From 2-02-FULL-48-14 sp964356195 (GTDB taxonomy: Bacteria; Patescibacteriota; Gracilibacteria; UBA1369; 2-02-FULL-48-14): a stretch of 64,000 nucleotides of DNA. A program made the position numbers and the translations under genes. Positions 24,950 through 33,180 of this stretch are shown one piece after another. The DNA lies in the NCBI GenBank assembly GCA_964356195.1, contig CAYHGP010000003.1:20737-84736 (forward strand), given 5' to 3'. Below the pieces are notes generated by a model. It had not been told where the DNA came from. It ran no database searches and worked only from the letters and a program-made list of their open reading frames with translations. Position 1 is the stretch's first letter. Each line of letters begins with the position of its first letter.

Positions 24950-25162
24950 ATGAAAAAAGTTCTATTCCTTTTGAGTTTTGTTTTACTCCTCACAGCTTGT
25001 CAGTCTGAAACTGTGAATGTTTGCACATACAAAGACGTGGAATACGAGCCGGGAGAAAGCTACTTCGATGGATGCAATTGGCACACCTGTAATGATGACG
25101 GTTCCTTTGTGGGCACGGAAAAGGGTTGTGGGACTTTAGAGGAACCTATTTACAAGGATTAG
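24950..25162 (+). CDS. Small Cys-rich lipoprotein with VWC/pacifastin-like module
   Basis: 70 residues from the ATG at 24950. The signal MKKVLFLLSFVLLLTAC has a lipobox (LTAC). The mature part has a compact pattern resembling CxYKxxxYxxGESxxDGCNxHxCNxDGxxxxTxxxC (CTYKDVEYEPGESYFDGCNW...C), the spacing seen in von Willebrand C or pacifastin-like modules, here with few cysteines. A short extracellular binding module is a reasonable guess. The start is chosen for the signal peptide; longer in-frame readings lack one. Confidence 0.7.
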   Translation: MKKVLFLLSFVLLLTACQSETVNVCTYKDVEYEPGESYFDGCNWHTCNDDGSFVGTEKGCGTLEEPIYKD

Positions 25163-25167
25163 CCCTT

Positions 25168-25782
25168 CTAAAACTCTACTCCAAGAGTCACTAAGGCTGC
25201 TGCAGAACCCCAAGCTGTAGGCTCATCAACTGAGGCTCTAGCAACGAGACTTTCCTCTAAAGGGAGGTCCTCATTGAAGATAGCCCCGATTTCTTGGCCG
25301 GCTTCATTCGTGTGGTCGTCCAGCCCCGTTAAGTGAGCAGGTTCATGGGTAAAGACATCGGTATAAACTTGCGCATATTCCGGGTCCATATTTTGGATAT
25401 TCCAGCCCGAGTTGACATATTCATCTACGACTTCACTAAAAGTCGGCCCTACAGGTGCATTATCTTCAATATTCAGGTAAATGACCGAAGTAAAACTATT
25501 CGCTTCTGCAAGTGCATAGGGGTCTACATTCATCACAGAACATTTAATTCTCGCTGAGTTGAGTTCATCCGCAACGTCATCAATATTACGAGTGGCGTGA
25601 GGATATAACTCCGTCATGTTCCCTTGAATAGCTGCTGTATGGTCGTTCACCCAAGTAATCATATCATCAATAAATGACGCTTCATTATCTAAGCAGTCGA
25701 CAACGGTATGAGCACAACCTGAGAGGGCTGGTATTAGAAGTAAGCTTCGTGCAGTAATTCCAAGTCGGTTTAAGCTTCCCAT
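25168..25782 (-). CDS. Putative lipoprotein with metzincin-type zinc motif
   Basis: About 204 residues from the ATG at 25782; longer starts at 25842, 25815 or 25788 are possible. A hydrophobic stretch ends in a lipobox-like LSGC. Near the C-terminus HEPAHLTGLDDH fits HExxHxxGxxD, the zinc-binding motif of metzincin peptidases of the snapalysin type. No other part is recognised and the length is short for a peptidase, so activity is uncertain. It converges on the small lipoprotein gene, 5 bp apart, without a terminator. Confidence 0.6.
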   Translation of the reverse strand: MGSLNRLGITARSLLLIPALSGCAHTVVDCLDNEASFIDDMITWVNDHTAAIQGNMTELYPHATRNIDDVADELNSARIKCSVMNVDPYALAEANSFTSVIYLNIEDNAPVGPTFSEVVDEYVNSGWNIQNMDPEYAQVYTDVFTHEPAHLTGLDDHTNEAGQEIGAIFNEDLPLEESLVARASVDEPTAWGSAAALVTLGVEF

Positions 25783-25906
25783 AGGCATCAGTGGTTTGAG
25801 TGGCAGTAAGCGCATTAGACCACAAAGTGACAAGTATGTCAATAGTTCGCAGGTTAAAAAGGGATGTAGTTTTGAAGAACCACCTTAAAAACTAGGCATT
25901 TTTTGC

Positions 25907-25935
25907 TTGACAGGTGAGCGTATCCTCACCATAAT
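25907..25935 (+). promoter_or_regulatory. Promoter with embedded operator for the KilA-N gene
   Basis: Perfect TTGACA (25907-25912), 17-bp spacer, CATAAT (25930-25935). The spacer is filled by an inverted repeat GGTGAG-CGTATC-CTCACC (25913-25930). A repressor bound there would block RNA polymerase. Autoregulation by the KilA-N protein is an inference. Confidence 0.7.
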
Positions 25936-25960
25936 GGTAACGACCAATAATCCTCAGAAT

Positions 25961-26782
25961 ATGACCAGCAAAAAAATCACGGTTAAGGGTACGGAAATTG
26001 TCATTTTTAAACAAAACAAAGATGATTATATTTCGTTGACTGATATTGCTCGTTATAGAGACCCTCTAAGAAGTGACTATATCCTCCAAAACTGGATGCG
26101 AAACAGAAGTACTATTGAGTTTTTAGGCCTGTGGGAGAGGATCAATAATCAAACTTTTAATCCCATCGAATTCGATGGGATTAAAAGTGAAGCCGGGTTG
26201 AATAGTTTCTCTCTTACGCCAAAGCGTTGGATTCAAGCCACCAATGCTATCGGTATTATTTCACGTGCAGGCCGTTACGGTGGAACATTTGCGCATAAAG
26301 ATATTGCTTTTGAATTTGCCACTTGGCTTTCTCCCGAATTCAAGCTTTTCCTGATCAAAGAATTCCAACGCCTAAAGGAAGAAGAAAATGATCGGCTTGA
26401 GCTTGGCTGGGATATGAAACGCAGCTTAGCTAAAATCAATTACCGTATTCACACCGATGCCATCAAGGAACATTTGATTCCCTCTCACCTTTCCGCGGCT
26501 CAAATCAATTGTACTTATGCCACTGAAGCCGATGTTCTCAATAAAGCACTTTTTGGGTTAACCGCAAAAGAGTGGCAAACTGCCAATCCAAAAAAGGATG
26601 GTAATATGCGTGATTATGCCTCCGTGGCACAGTTGGTCTGTTTGACGAACTTGGAGTCATTGAATGCCGTCTTTATTCGCCAAGGTCTAGCACAAGGCGA
26701 GAGATTGATGCAGCTTAACGAAGTCGCCATTGTTCAGATGCGCTCACTTCTTGGGAATCCTTCTATTAAAAAAATATCATAG
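25961..26782 (+). CDS. KilA-N domain protein
   Basis: 273 residues from the ATG at 25961. The KilA-N fold (about residues 5-130) is typical of phage and mobile-element DNA-binding proteins: DYISLTDIARYRD, YILQNWMRNRSTIEFLGLWE and GRYGGTFAHKDIAFEFATWLSPEFKLFLIKEFQRLKEEE. The C-terminal about 120 residues are helical and seen in chromosomal members of the family. Earlier in-frame starts (TTG 25907, ATG 25934) fall inside the promoter, so 25961 is preferred. An AbrB/PIN pair follows, so this is a small accessory segment. Confidence 0.88.
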   Translation: MTSKKITVKGTEIVIFKQNKDDYISLTDIARYRDPLRSDYILQNWMRNRSTIEFLGLWERINNQTFNPIEFDGIKSEAGLNSFSLTPKRWIQATNAIGIISRAGRYGGTFAHKDIAFEFATWLSPEFKLFLIKEFQRLKEEENDRLELGWDMKRSLAKINYRIHTDAIKEHLIPSHLSAAQINCTYATEADVLNKALFGLTAKEWQTANPKKDGNMRDYASVAQLVCLTNLESLNAVFIRQGLAQGERLMQLNEVAIVQMRSLLGNPSIKKIS

Positions 26783-26787
26783 TTTTC

Positions 26788-26816
26788 TTGCAAAGAAAGC
26801 AAGTTGGAGTTATACT
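26788..26816 (+). promoter_or_regulatory. Promoter of the AbrB/PIN pair
   Basis: TTGCAA (26788-26793), 17-bp spacer, TATACT (26811-26816), 34 nt before the antitoxin ATG at 26851. Confidence 0.7.
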
Positions 26817-26850
26817 AAAGTTAGATTTACCTACTTTCCAACTTTCTTCT

Positions 26851-27126
26851 ATGTCAGGCACCAAAGTAGTTCGAACGCAGGCCAAGGGGATGGTCACTAT
26901 TCCTGTCGAGTTTCGAGAAAAACTGGGCATTACGGAGGATTCGCTCTTACAGGCGGAACTCACGAGCAAAGGCGTACTTTTTATAAAACTTCACTATCCC
27001 TCAAAAGACGCCGATTTTTATTCCGATCAAGAAATTGCAGAGTGGATGAAAAGCGACCAACTGGACGCAAAAACGGTTAAAAAACTTGAAAATCTTCTTA
27101 ACAAGCCGCAACGTCGTGAAGTCTAA
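26851..27126 (+). CDS. AbrB/SpoVT-type antitoxin
   Basis: 91 residues from the ATG at 26851. The N-terminal swapped-hairpin AbrB domain reads VVRTQAKGMVTIPVEFREKLGITEDSLLQAEL, close to the VapB/MazE-type consensus. The C-terminal helical tail would wrap the toxin. It lies 8 bp before a PIN-domain gene, the usual antitoxin-toxin order, with its own promoter. The TTG at 26788 is part of the -35 box and not a start. Confidence 0.88.
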   Translation: MSGTKVVRTQAKGMVTIPVEFREKLGITEDSLLQAELTSKGVLFIKLHYPSKDADFYSDQEIAEWMKSDQLDAKTVKKLENLLNKPQRREV

Positions 27127-27134
27127 GCAATAAC

Positions 27135-27557
27135 ATGAAAATACTTTTTTTGGATGCCAATATTTTCTTTGCCGCAACATTTTCCAAAACCGGTGGGTCT
27201 GCGATGCTTTTCAAGTTGGCGGAAAAAGGAAAATTTAAACTTGTTACTAGTCTTTATGCGCTGAACGAGGCGAAAAGAAATATCATCCATAAGAAAGGAA
27301 ATGATTTCCTGCCACGATTTTATGAACTGGCCAGCAAATTAACAGCCATTGATCAAGAATCATTGGAAAGTGAGGAGCTTGATAAATGGGAAGAATGGAT
27401 AGTCCCCAAAGATGCTCCAATTTTAGCTTCAGCAACTCTCCAAAAAGTGGACTACCTGATTACTCTAGATCGAAAGGACTTCATGAATACTCATCTGAAA
27501 AAAGCTCCTCTTTCTTTCAAGATTTTAACTCCTGGAGAGTTTCTACAATCTCTTTAA
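27135..27557 (+). CDS. PIN-domain ribonuclease, toxin of a VapC-like pair
   Basis: 140 residues. PIN-domain acidic residues are visible: D7 in FLDANIFF, E44 in LNEAKRN, and D in LDRKDF near residue 114. PIN toxins cut RNA, often tRNA anticodon loops or rRNA, using Mg. It follows the AbrB-like antitoxin by 8 bp and is 4 bp before cca. Target RNA cannot be told from sequence. Confidence 0.88.
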   Translation: MKILFLDANIFFAATFSKTGGSAMLFKLAEKGKFKLVTSLYALNEAKRNIIHKKGNDFLPRFYELASKLTAIDQESLESEELDKWEEWIVPKDAPILASATLQKVDYLITLDRKDFMNTHLKKAPLSFKILTPGEFLQSL

Positions 27558-27561
27558 CGCC

Positions 27562-28866
27562 ATGGAACAAACCGCCATCACCATTGTAAAAACTCTGCAA
27601 AAAGCCGGACATAAGGCTTACTTTGCGGGAGGCTGTGTGCGCGATATGCTGCTGAAAAAAGAGCCAAAGGATATCGACATCGCCACCAGCGCGCTCCCAG
27701 ACGAAATTGAAAAAATCTTCGCAGAAACTTACCCGGTGGGAAAAAGTTTCGGGGTCATTCACGTAGTTGAAAATGGCCACACCTTCGAAATCGCCACCTT
27801 CCGCAGCGACTCAGGCACCAGCGACGGCCGCCGCCCCGACGCGGTGACTTTCACCCACGCCGCCGATGACGCAATGCGCCGCGACTTCACTATCAACGGA
27901 CTTTTTTATGATCCAATCGAAAAAGAAATTCACGATTTTGTGGGTGGCCGCGACGACCTCAGCAATAAACTCATCCGTTTTATTGGCGACCCTCATCAAC
28001 GTATTTTGGAAGACCACTTGCGCATCATTCGTGCGGTACGCTTCAAAAATACGCTCAATTTTGGGTACCATCCGGACACCTACGCTGCGCTCAAAAAACA
28101 CGCCGCTCTTGCCGACAAAGTGAGCTGGGAACGCGTGCGCGACGAACTCAATAAAATCATCATGGCGCGTAGTGCGCCGGTGGCCTTTGAAGATATGCAA
28201 GACACGGGCGTACTCCCTTATGTTTTACCTGAGCTGGAAGCCTGTAAGGGCGTGGCTCAGCCCATGCAATATCACGAAGAAGGTGACGTGTGGACTCACC
28301 TCATGAACTCACTCGCCACACTGCCGCATGACGCCGGATTGCTCGCACATTGGGCCGTGATTTTTCACGACATCGGCAAGCCCGAAACATTTAAAATCGC
28401 CGAACGCATTCGCTTTGACGAACATTCCGAACGCTCCGCCGAAATTGCCGAACGCATTTTACGCCGCCTGAAATTTTCCCGTCCCGATATTGAACACGTG
28501 AGTTGGGTGGTGAAGCACCATTTCATGATGATGCAACTTTTGGATATGCCCCTCGGCCGTCAACGTCACTGGTTTTTGGACCCGCGTTTCCCGGACTTAC
28601 TGCTACTTTTTTATGCCGATGCCGCAGGCACAAAACCCACCAATCTCGATCTCTACAACAAAGTGAAAACCGCCTACGAAGAATGTCTAAAACATTTCCC
28701 GGCCCTTCCAAAGCCTCTCTTAAGTGGCGAAGATGTGATGCAAGCTCTTTCGCTCAAAGCCGGTCCGCAAGTGGGTAAAATTTTACAGGAACTTGCCGAA
28801 AAACAACTCGCTCATGAGCTTCAAACTCGCGAGGAAGCCTTGCAGTGGTTGAAAAAACAAGCTTAG
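27562..28866 (+). CDS. cca: CCA tRNA nucleotidyltransferase / poly(A) polymerase family
   Basis: Adds or repairs the 3' CCA of tRNAs. The 434-residue protein has the class II nucleotidyltransferase head (FAGGCVRDMLLKKEPKDIDIATSALPDEI), RRDFTINGLFYDP, GDPHQRILEDHLRIIRAVRF and an HD domain (AVIFHDIGKPETF near 270), typical of bacterial enzymes with repair phosphatase activity. It converges with the 28863 gene with a 4-bp overlap. It would be needed for the CCG-ending tRNA-like element if that is charged. Confidence 0.95.
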   Translation: MEQTAITIVKTLQKAGHKAYFAGGCVRDMLLKKEPKDIDIATSALPDEIEKIFAETYPVGKSFGVIHVVENGHTFEIATFRSDSGTSDGRRPDAVTFTHAADDAMRRDFTINGLFYDPIEKEIHDFVGGRDDLSNKLIRFIGDPHQRILEDHLRIIRAVRFKNTLNFGYHPDTYAALKKHAALADKVSWERVRDELNKIIMARSAPVAFEDMQDTGVLPYVLPELEACKGVAQPMQYHEEGDVWTHLMNSLATLPHDAGLLAHWAVIFHDIGKPETFKIAERIRFDEHSERSAEIAERILRRLKFSRPDIEHVSWVVKHHFMMMQLLDMPLGRQRHWFLDPRFPDLLLLFYADAAGTKPTNLDLYNKVKTAYEECLKHFPALPKPLLSGEDVMQALSLKAGPQVGKILQELAEKQLAHELQTREEALQWLKKQA

Positions 28867-29138
28867 ATAAAAAACATTTTACTTACGGCAAAGGCAACGG
28901 TAATCCTTGTCTGATCCCCAGTAACCTCTATCTCTTCACGGAATTCACTTCGTCCGGTCAACAAGGCCTGCTTGAGTAGCTCTAAGTTTGCACGCCTTCC
29001 TTCGCACAAGCGGAGCGCATATTCAAGAGTTTGCCGTGAAAGGAAACCTTCTTGTATCTGACGTAAGATCCCGGGCAAGGTTTCGGGCATGATAGGTGCA
29101 GTATCTTCTTCAAGATCGAGAGTGTCTAAAGGACTCAT
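28863..29138 (-). CDS. Small hypothetical protein
   Basis: 91 residues from the ATG at 29138, which overlaps the stop of the upstream methyltransferase as ATGA, a strong sign of coupling. Acidic N-terminus (LDLEEDTAPIMPETLPG), then helices rich in Arg/Leu (RQTLEYALRLCEGRRANLELL). It resembles small helical regulators such as anti-sigma-factor FlgM-like proteins in general shape, but no family is recognised. Confidence 0.65.
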   Translation of the reverse strand: MSPLDTLDLEEDTAPIMPETLPGILRQIQEGFLSRQTLEYALRLCEGRRANLELLKQALLTGRSEFREEIEVTGDQTRITVAFAVSKMFFI

Positions 29139-30577
29139 ATTTTCTGAATTAAAGCGACACATTCCGTGTGGTGTGTTTGAGGAAACATATCCACCGGTTG
29201 CACGATTGTAGGCTTGTAGCCGCGCTCCGTAAAGAGCTTGAGGTCGCGGGCGAGGGTGCTGGGGTTGCACGAAACGTAGACAATTTTTTCAGCACCAAAC
29301 TCAGCACACTGTGCCACAACATCTCCTTCCAAACCGGCGCGGGGAGGGTCCACAATCAAAACATCGGGCTTTTCTTTGAGTTCACCGAGACGTTGTTCCA
29401 CGCCACCCAGCAAAAAACTCACATTCTTAATTCCATTTTTTAGCGCATTTCCGCGCGCACTTTCCACCGCCGATTCATTCACTTCAATCCCGTAAACACT
29501 CGCCGCTTTGTGCGCACAAAACAAACCAATGGTTCCCGTTCCACAATACAAATCAAAGACCACTTCCTTGCCCGTGAGACCCGCCAGCTCCACCACTTTT
29601 GAATACAAAATTTCCGCCTGCTTCGTATTGGTCTGGAAGAAAGCCTGGGGAAGAATATCGAACTGAAGTTCCTGTCCATTCTCGAGAATCAAGGCTTCGG
29701 TAAGCGCTTCTTTCCCGGTCAAAAGATTCTCTTCAATCCACGTGGGATGCCCGGGTACTTGGTAAACCGTGTTCCAGTACAAAGACGTAATGCGCTCATC
29801 GCCCGCAAATAACGCGGCAAACGCTTCCTTGTTGTCGAATAGTGAAGTGGATGTCGTCAAAATCACCATCACTTCACCGGTATTTTTTCCTTCGCGAATC
29901 GTTAAAGTTTTAAGCAGTCCTTCATGCGTGTGGGAATTGTAAACGGAAATTTTATGTTCATTCGCAAAGTCACGAACTTTCTTCACGATTTCCGCCATCA
30001 GTTCCGACTGCAAGAAACACTCTTCCAAATCAAAAACTTCAAAATGATACCCGGGCGGGAAAAACCCGAGCATCGCCTTCCCATCAGGTGAAGTCCCAAA
30101 GGAAAGTTCCATTTTATTGCGATAAAACCATGGCGTAAGGTTTCGGATAATAGGCTCCACCATGCTCGGCGAAGCCGAGTCTCCCTGTTCGAATCCCCCA
30201 ATCCGCATCAAAGCATCCTTCACCTGTTGCTCTTTCACTTTGCACTGGTCTTCATAATCCAAAAACTGCCATTTGCAGCCGCCGCACACCCCAAAATGTT
30301 TGCATCTTGGTTGAATACGTTGCGCCGAAGGTTCCAAAACACGTAACAATTTCCCCTCACCAAAACTGCTTTTCACCTTGCTCATACGCGCTTCCACGGT
30401 GTCTCCGGGGGCCGTACCCTCCACAAAAACTTTAAACCCGTCCAGCTGGCCGATTCCGCTTCCGCCATAGACCAGAGAGTCGATTTTTAACGTGATGTTT
30501 GAGCCTTTTTTAGGTTTCACCCATGGATTGTAGCAAATTTTCGCTCCCGTGTAAGGAAAATCGCTTAGCTCCGTCAT
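29135..30577 (-). CDS. rlmD: 23S rRNA (uracil-5-)-methyltransferase, RlmD/RlmCD type
   Basis: Methylates C5 of uridine in 23S rRNA using SAM. The 480-residue protein has an N-terminal TRAM domain (ITLKIDSLVYGGSGIGQLDG), Fe-S cysteines CKHFGVCGGC plus a later Cys, the SAM-binding DLYCGTGTIGLF (about 355), DPPRAGLEG, and the catalytic VSCNPSTLARDL. Gram-positive RlmCD modifies two sites, so exact targets are uncertain; a TrmA-like tRNA role is less likely. ATGA overlap with the downstream small gene. Confidence 0.9.
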   Translation of the reverse strand: MTELSDFPYTGAKICYNPWVKPKKGSNITLKIDSLVYGGSGIGQLDGFKVFVEGTAPGDTVEARMSKVKSSFGEGKLLRVLEPSAQRIQPRCKHFGVCGGCKWQFLDYEDQCKVKEQQVKDALMRIGGFEQGDSASPSMVEPIIRNLTPWFYRNKMELSFGTSPDGKAMLGFFPPGYHFEVFDLEECFLQSELMAEIVKKVRDFANEHKISVYNSHTHEGLLKTLTIREGKNTGEVMVILTTSTSLFDNKEAFAALFAGDERITSLYWNTVYQVPGHPTWIEENLLTGKEALTEALILENGQELQFDILPQAFFQTNTKQAEILYSKVVELAGLTGKEVVFDLYCGTGTIGLFCAHKAASVYGIEVNESAVESARGNALKNGIKNVSFLLGGVEQRLGELKEKPDVLIVDPPRAGLEGDVVAQCAEFGAEKIVYVSCNPSTLARDLKLFTERGYKPTIVQPVDMFPQTHHTECVALIQKI

Positions 30578-30606
30578 AAACTCTGCAACCTAATCAATCT
30601 TTGTCT

Positions 30607-31665
30607 ATGTTTGACCACAATGAACAGCCAACCGGCCCTCACTACGATGAAATGCCCTTCGTGCGTTCCGTATTCGATGTTGAGGAGGATACCTATGAAG
30701 GGGAGGACGATATCGATCTTCCTTTGCCTGAAGAACCTGATGAAGAAGAACTTGAATTGGAATTGGATAAGGAAGAAGTCACCGACCCCACAGACGTTCC
30801 GGAACCTCTCGCCTTGCTAGCCAAAATGAAGGAGGTAAAAGCAGCAACCATTCGTGCTGTAGTACCTGTCAAAAGACCTAGACCTGCAGGACTTCTAGGA
30901 GTGGGACTCGCCATGGCCGCCGCCTCTGCCCCCAAAAAAGGAAAAGAAGAAGAGCCCGCGACAGCATTGGACGCGCTTGAAGAGGAATTCTTCAAAGAAG
31001 GCGATAAAATGAATTCCGGAGAAACTTTACCCTCGGAAGTCATAGAGTTTCCCCAAAAGAGAACTTGGTGGAACCGTTTGACGGATAAAATTGATTCCGC
31101 TGTTGAAAAGTTCGGAAACTTCTTGGACCATGCGGTCCCCTCAGTTTCAGTATTAGGATTAGTGGCAACCCTTGGTGGTCTTGCGACTCATTTGGCTGAT
31201 TTCAACACAGTCGTGCAGGCACAGGCGCGCGAAACAGTAAGTGCCAGCACCTCCGTTCCCATTCAAACAATGGCCGTGACACAGACATTGCAAGCAACCC
31301 CTCCGGTTCTTGCCACTACATTCAAAAGTGAAGAACCATCAAACACTCTTTGGACCACGAATTCCACGCCCAGCTCAAACAATCAATTTTTAGTCGAAAA
31401 AAAGACAGAAATTGTTAAAGAAGCTGGCGGTGAAAAAGCCGATTATCTTCACAGCGCCGCAGCCTATTCCCATTTCACCAAACAACTCCAAGGTTTCACA
31501 GGATTTCCGGCAATCCTCTCTCACCCCGAAGTGCAAAAAGCCAAAAACATCGCGGAAATGCTGAACATCATCGACCGCATATTCGGAGAAAAAGTAGGAG
31601 ATTTAGTGGAAGCCAACGCCGCTGCCATGCATCTTTCAGCCACTTCCATTCAATCGCTGCGCTAA
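30607..31665 (+). CDS. Hypothetical protein with acidic N-terminus and one hydrophobic segment
   Basis: 352 residues from the ATG at 30607. Not recognised. Residues 20-65 are strongly acidic (EEPDEEELELELDKEE), followed by a basic/Ala-rich part. A hydrophobic stretch (SVLGLVATLGGLATHLADF, about 180-200) may cross the membrane, then a Ser/Thr-rich linker and a helical C-terminal domain (about 270-350). The shape suggests a cytoplasmic acidic tail with an outside domain. A TTG two codons upstream is unlikely. Confidence 0.65.
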   Translation: MFDHNEQPTGPHYDEMPFVRSVFDVEEDTYEGEDDIDLPLPEEPDEEELELELDKEEVTDPTDVPEPLALLAKMKEVKAATIRAVVPVKRPRPAGLLGVGLAMAAASAPKKGKEEEPATALDALEEEFFKEGDKMNSGETLPSEVIEFPQKRTWWNRLTDKIDSAVEKFGNFLDHAVPSVSVLGLVATLGGLATHLADFNTVVQAQARETVSASTSVPIQTMAVTQTLQATPPVLATTFKSEEPSNTLWTTNSTPSSNNQFLVEKKTEIVKEAGGEKADYLHSAAAYSHFTKQLQGFTGFPAILSHPEVQKAKNIAEMLNIIDRIFGEKVGDLVEANAAAMHLSATSIQSLR

Positions 31666-31683
31666 GCATGTTAGAATGAGGAA

Positions 31684-32145
31684 GTGAAAATTCAAATTCT
31701 TCAAGTTTCAAAAACGAAAGACGCGAACCTCGCGGCGCTCGAAGCCGAGTATGAAAAACGACTTCAATCCTTCGCCAAGCTCGAAAGCATTTCGCTTCCG
31801 GCGAGCAAATCCGATGAACGCGCACGTGTACAAAGCGACGAAAGCGAATTGTTCTTAGCCAAGCTCGACAAGGATGCTGCCATCCTTGCCTTGGACGAAC
31901 ACGGTCAGGAGCTCAGCACCGAAGAATTTGCCGAATTGCTTCGAAAAGAACGGGACTTCGGCGCCGGGAAAATTCAATTTCTAATTGGTGGCTCTCACGG
32001 CCTTCATCCCGACGTACTCAAAGCCGCAAAGAAAACACTCTCACTTTCAAAAATGACTTTCACTCACGAGATGGTTCGCGTATTTTTAAAAGAGCAAATC
32101 TACCGCGCCTTCACCATCCTCGCCGGCAAAAAATATCATAAATGA
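31684..32145 (+). CDS. rlmH: 23S rRNA (pseudouridine-1915-N3)-methyltransferase
   Basis: SPOUT-class enzyme that methylates pseudouridine 1915 in helix 69 on the assembled ribosome. 153 residues, the usual size. Seen are the family core LALDEHGQELSTEEFAELL, the knot FLIGGSHGLHPDVLK, LSLSKMTFTHEMVRVFLKEQIYRA and the short terminal Lys/His. It starts with GTG at 31684; TAGAAT ends 6 nt before, so a leaderless message is likely. It overlaps the capA-like gene by 4 bp. Confidence 0.95.
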   Translation: MKIQILQVSKTKDANLAALEAEYEKRLQSFAKLESISLPASKSDERARVQSDESELFLAKLDKDAAILALDEHGQELSTEEFAELLRKERDFGAGKIQFLIGGSHGLHPDVLKAAKKTLSLSKMTFTHEMVRVFLKEQIYRAFTILAGKKYHK

Positions 32146-33134
32146 AACTCCTCCACAGCAATTATTTTTGGCTCGTTCTCCTCGCTTTTTTAACGACCCT
32201 CAGCACTTTCATCGGACTCAAAATCAATCCGCCCATCGATCCGCTCAGCATCGCCTTTATTCAAGAGGCTTGGCAAGAAAAAGAAGGTTCAAAAACCATC
32301 ACCATGATGTTTACGGGGGACATCATGCTCGACCGCTATGTCAACACTCTTCGTACCCAAAACGGCGGCGATTTCCCCTTCACTTATATGCCCGACGTCA
32401 TGGCTTCTATTGAAGAAAAACTGGGAGTTGAAGACTTGGATCTTGTGGTTGGAAATTTGGAAGGTCCCATCACGGACTCGAGCTACGTGAACCCGGGCAC
32501 TGCCATGATTTTCAACTTTAAACCGGACGTTGTGGACCTCCTCAAACGAGTGGGCTTCACCACGCTCAGTATGGCGAATAATCACACCTTCGACATGGGC
32601 AAGGACGGCGTCAAACAAACCCACGATTACCTCGCCGCCGCGGGCATTGAAGCCTTCGGCCATCCCGATACGCCCAATGGTGAATACAGCTTTATCACTT
32701 ACGAATTTGGAGAAACAAAAGTCGGATTTTTAGGACTCAACGACGCCATCATCCGTCTGGACACGGACGCCGCTGTCGCCAAAATTAAAGAGCTCGATCC
32801 TCTTGTGGATTACTTGATTATTGGAGTTCACTGGGGCTGGGAATACGAACCCACGGCTCGCGAATCGGTCGTCACCAAAGCTCATGCTTTTGTGGACGCC
32901 GGTGCCGATTTTATTTGGGGCAATCATCCCCATGTGATTCAAAATCACGAAACCTACAACGGTGTTCCCATTTACTATTCCTGCGGAAACTTTGTTTTCG
33001 ATCAATATTTTTCCGACGCCGTGAGGGAAGGCCTCGTCCTCGGTGTCAAAATTGAAAACGGCGAACTCACAGTCGTGGAACAAATTGTAGACTTGGTGAA
33101 CGGAGCCGAGCCTAAACCTCGAGTCATTTACTAG
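32142..33134 (+). CDS. CapA-family (poly-gamma-glutamate synthesis type) metallophosphatase-like protein
   Basis: 330 residues with one N-terminal membrane segment (about 8-25). The CapA domain shows MFTGDIMLDR (about 56-65), VGNLEGPI, MANNHTFDMG, GVHWGWEYEP and GNHPHVIQ, the calcineurin-like metal and active-site set. CapA proteins act outside the membrane in polyglutamate capsule export or related polymer handling; no capB/capC is near, so the substrate here is unknown. It overlaps rlmH by 4 bp. Confidence 0.88.
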   Translation: MKLLHSNYFWLVLLAFLTTLSTFIGLKINPPIDPLSIAFIQEAWQEKEGSKTITMMFTGDIMLDRYVNTLRTQNGGDFPFTYMPDVMASIEEKLGVEDLDLVVGNLEGPITDSSYVNPGTAMIFNFKPDVVDLLKRVGFTTLSMANNHTFDMGKDGVKQTHDYLAAAGIEAFGHPDTPNGEYSFITYEFGETKVGFLGLNDAIIRLDTDAAVAKIKELDPLVDYLIIGVHWGWEYEPTARESVVTKAHAFVDAGADFIWGNHPHVIQNHETYNGVPIYYSCGNFVFDQYFSDAVREGLVLGVKIENGELTVVEQIVDLVNGAEPKPRVIY

Positions 33135-33155
33135 GCCCTCTCGATGTGGTATAAT
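33127..33155 (+). promoter_or_regulatory. Promoter of the beta-CASP RNase gene
   Basis: TTTACT (33127-33132), 17-bp spacer, perfect TATAAT (33150-33155), 25 nt before the ATG at 33181. The -35 includes the last bases of the capA-like gene. Confidence 0.65.
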
Positions 33156-33180
33156 ACTAGGATTTAATCAAACCCATTCC

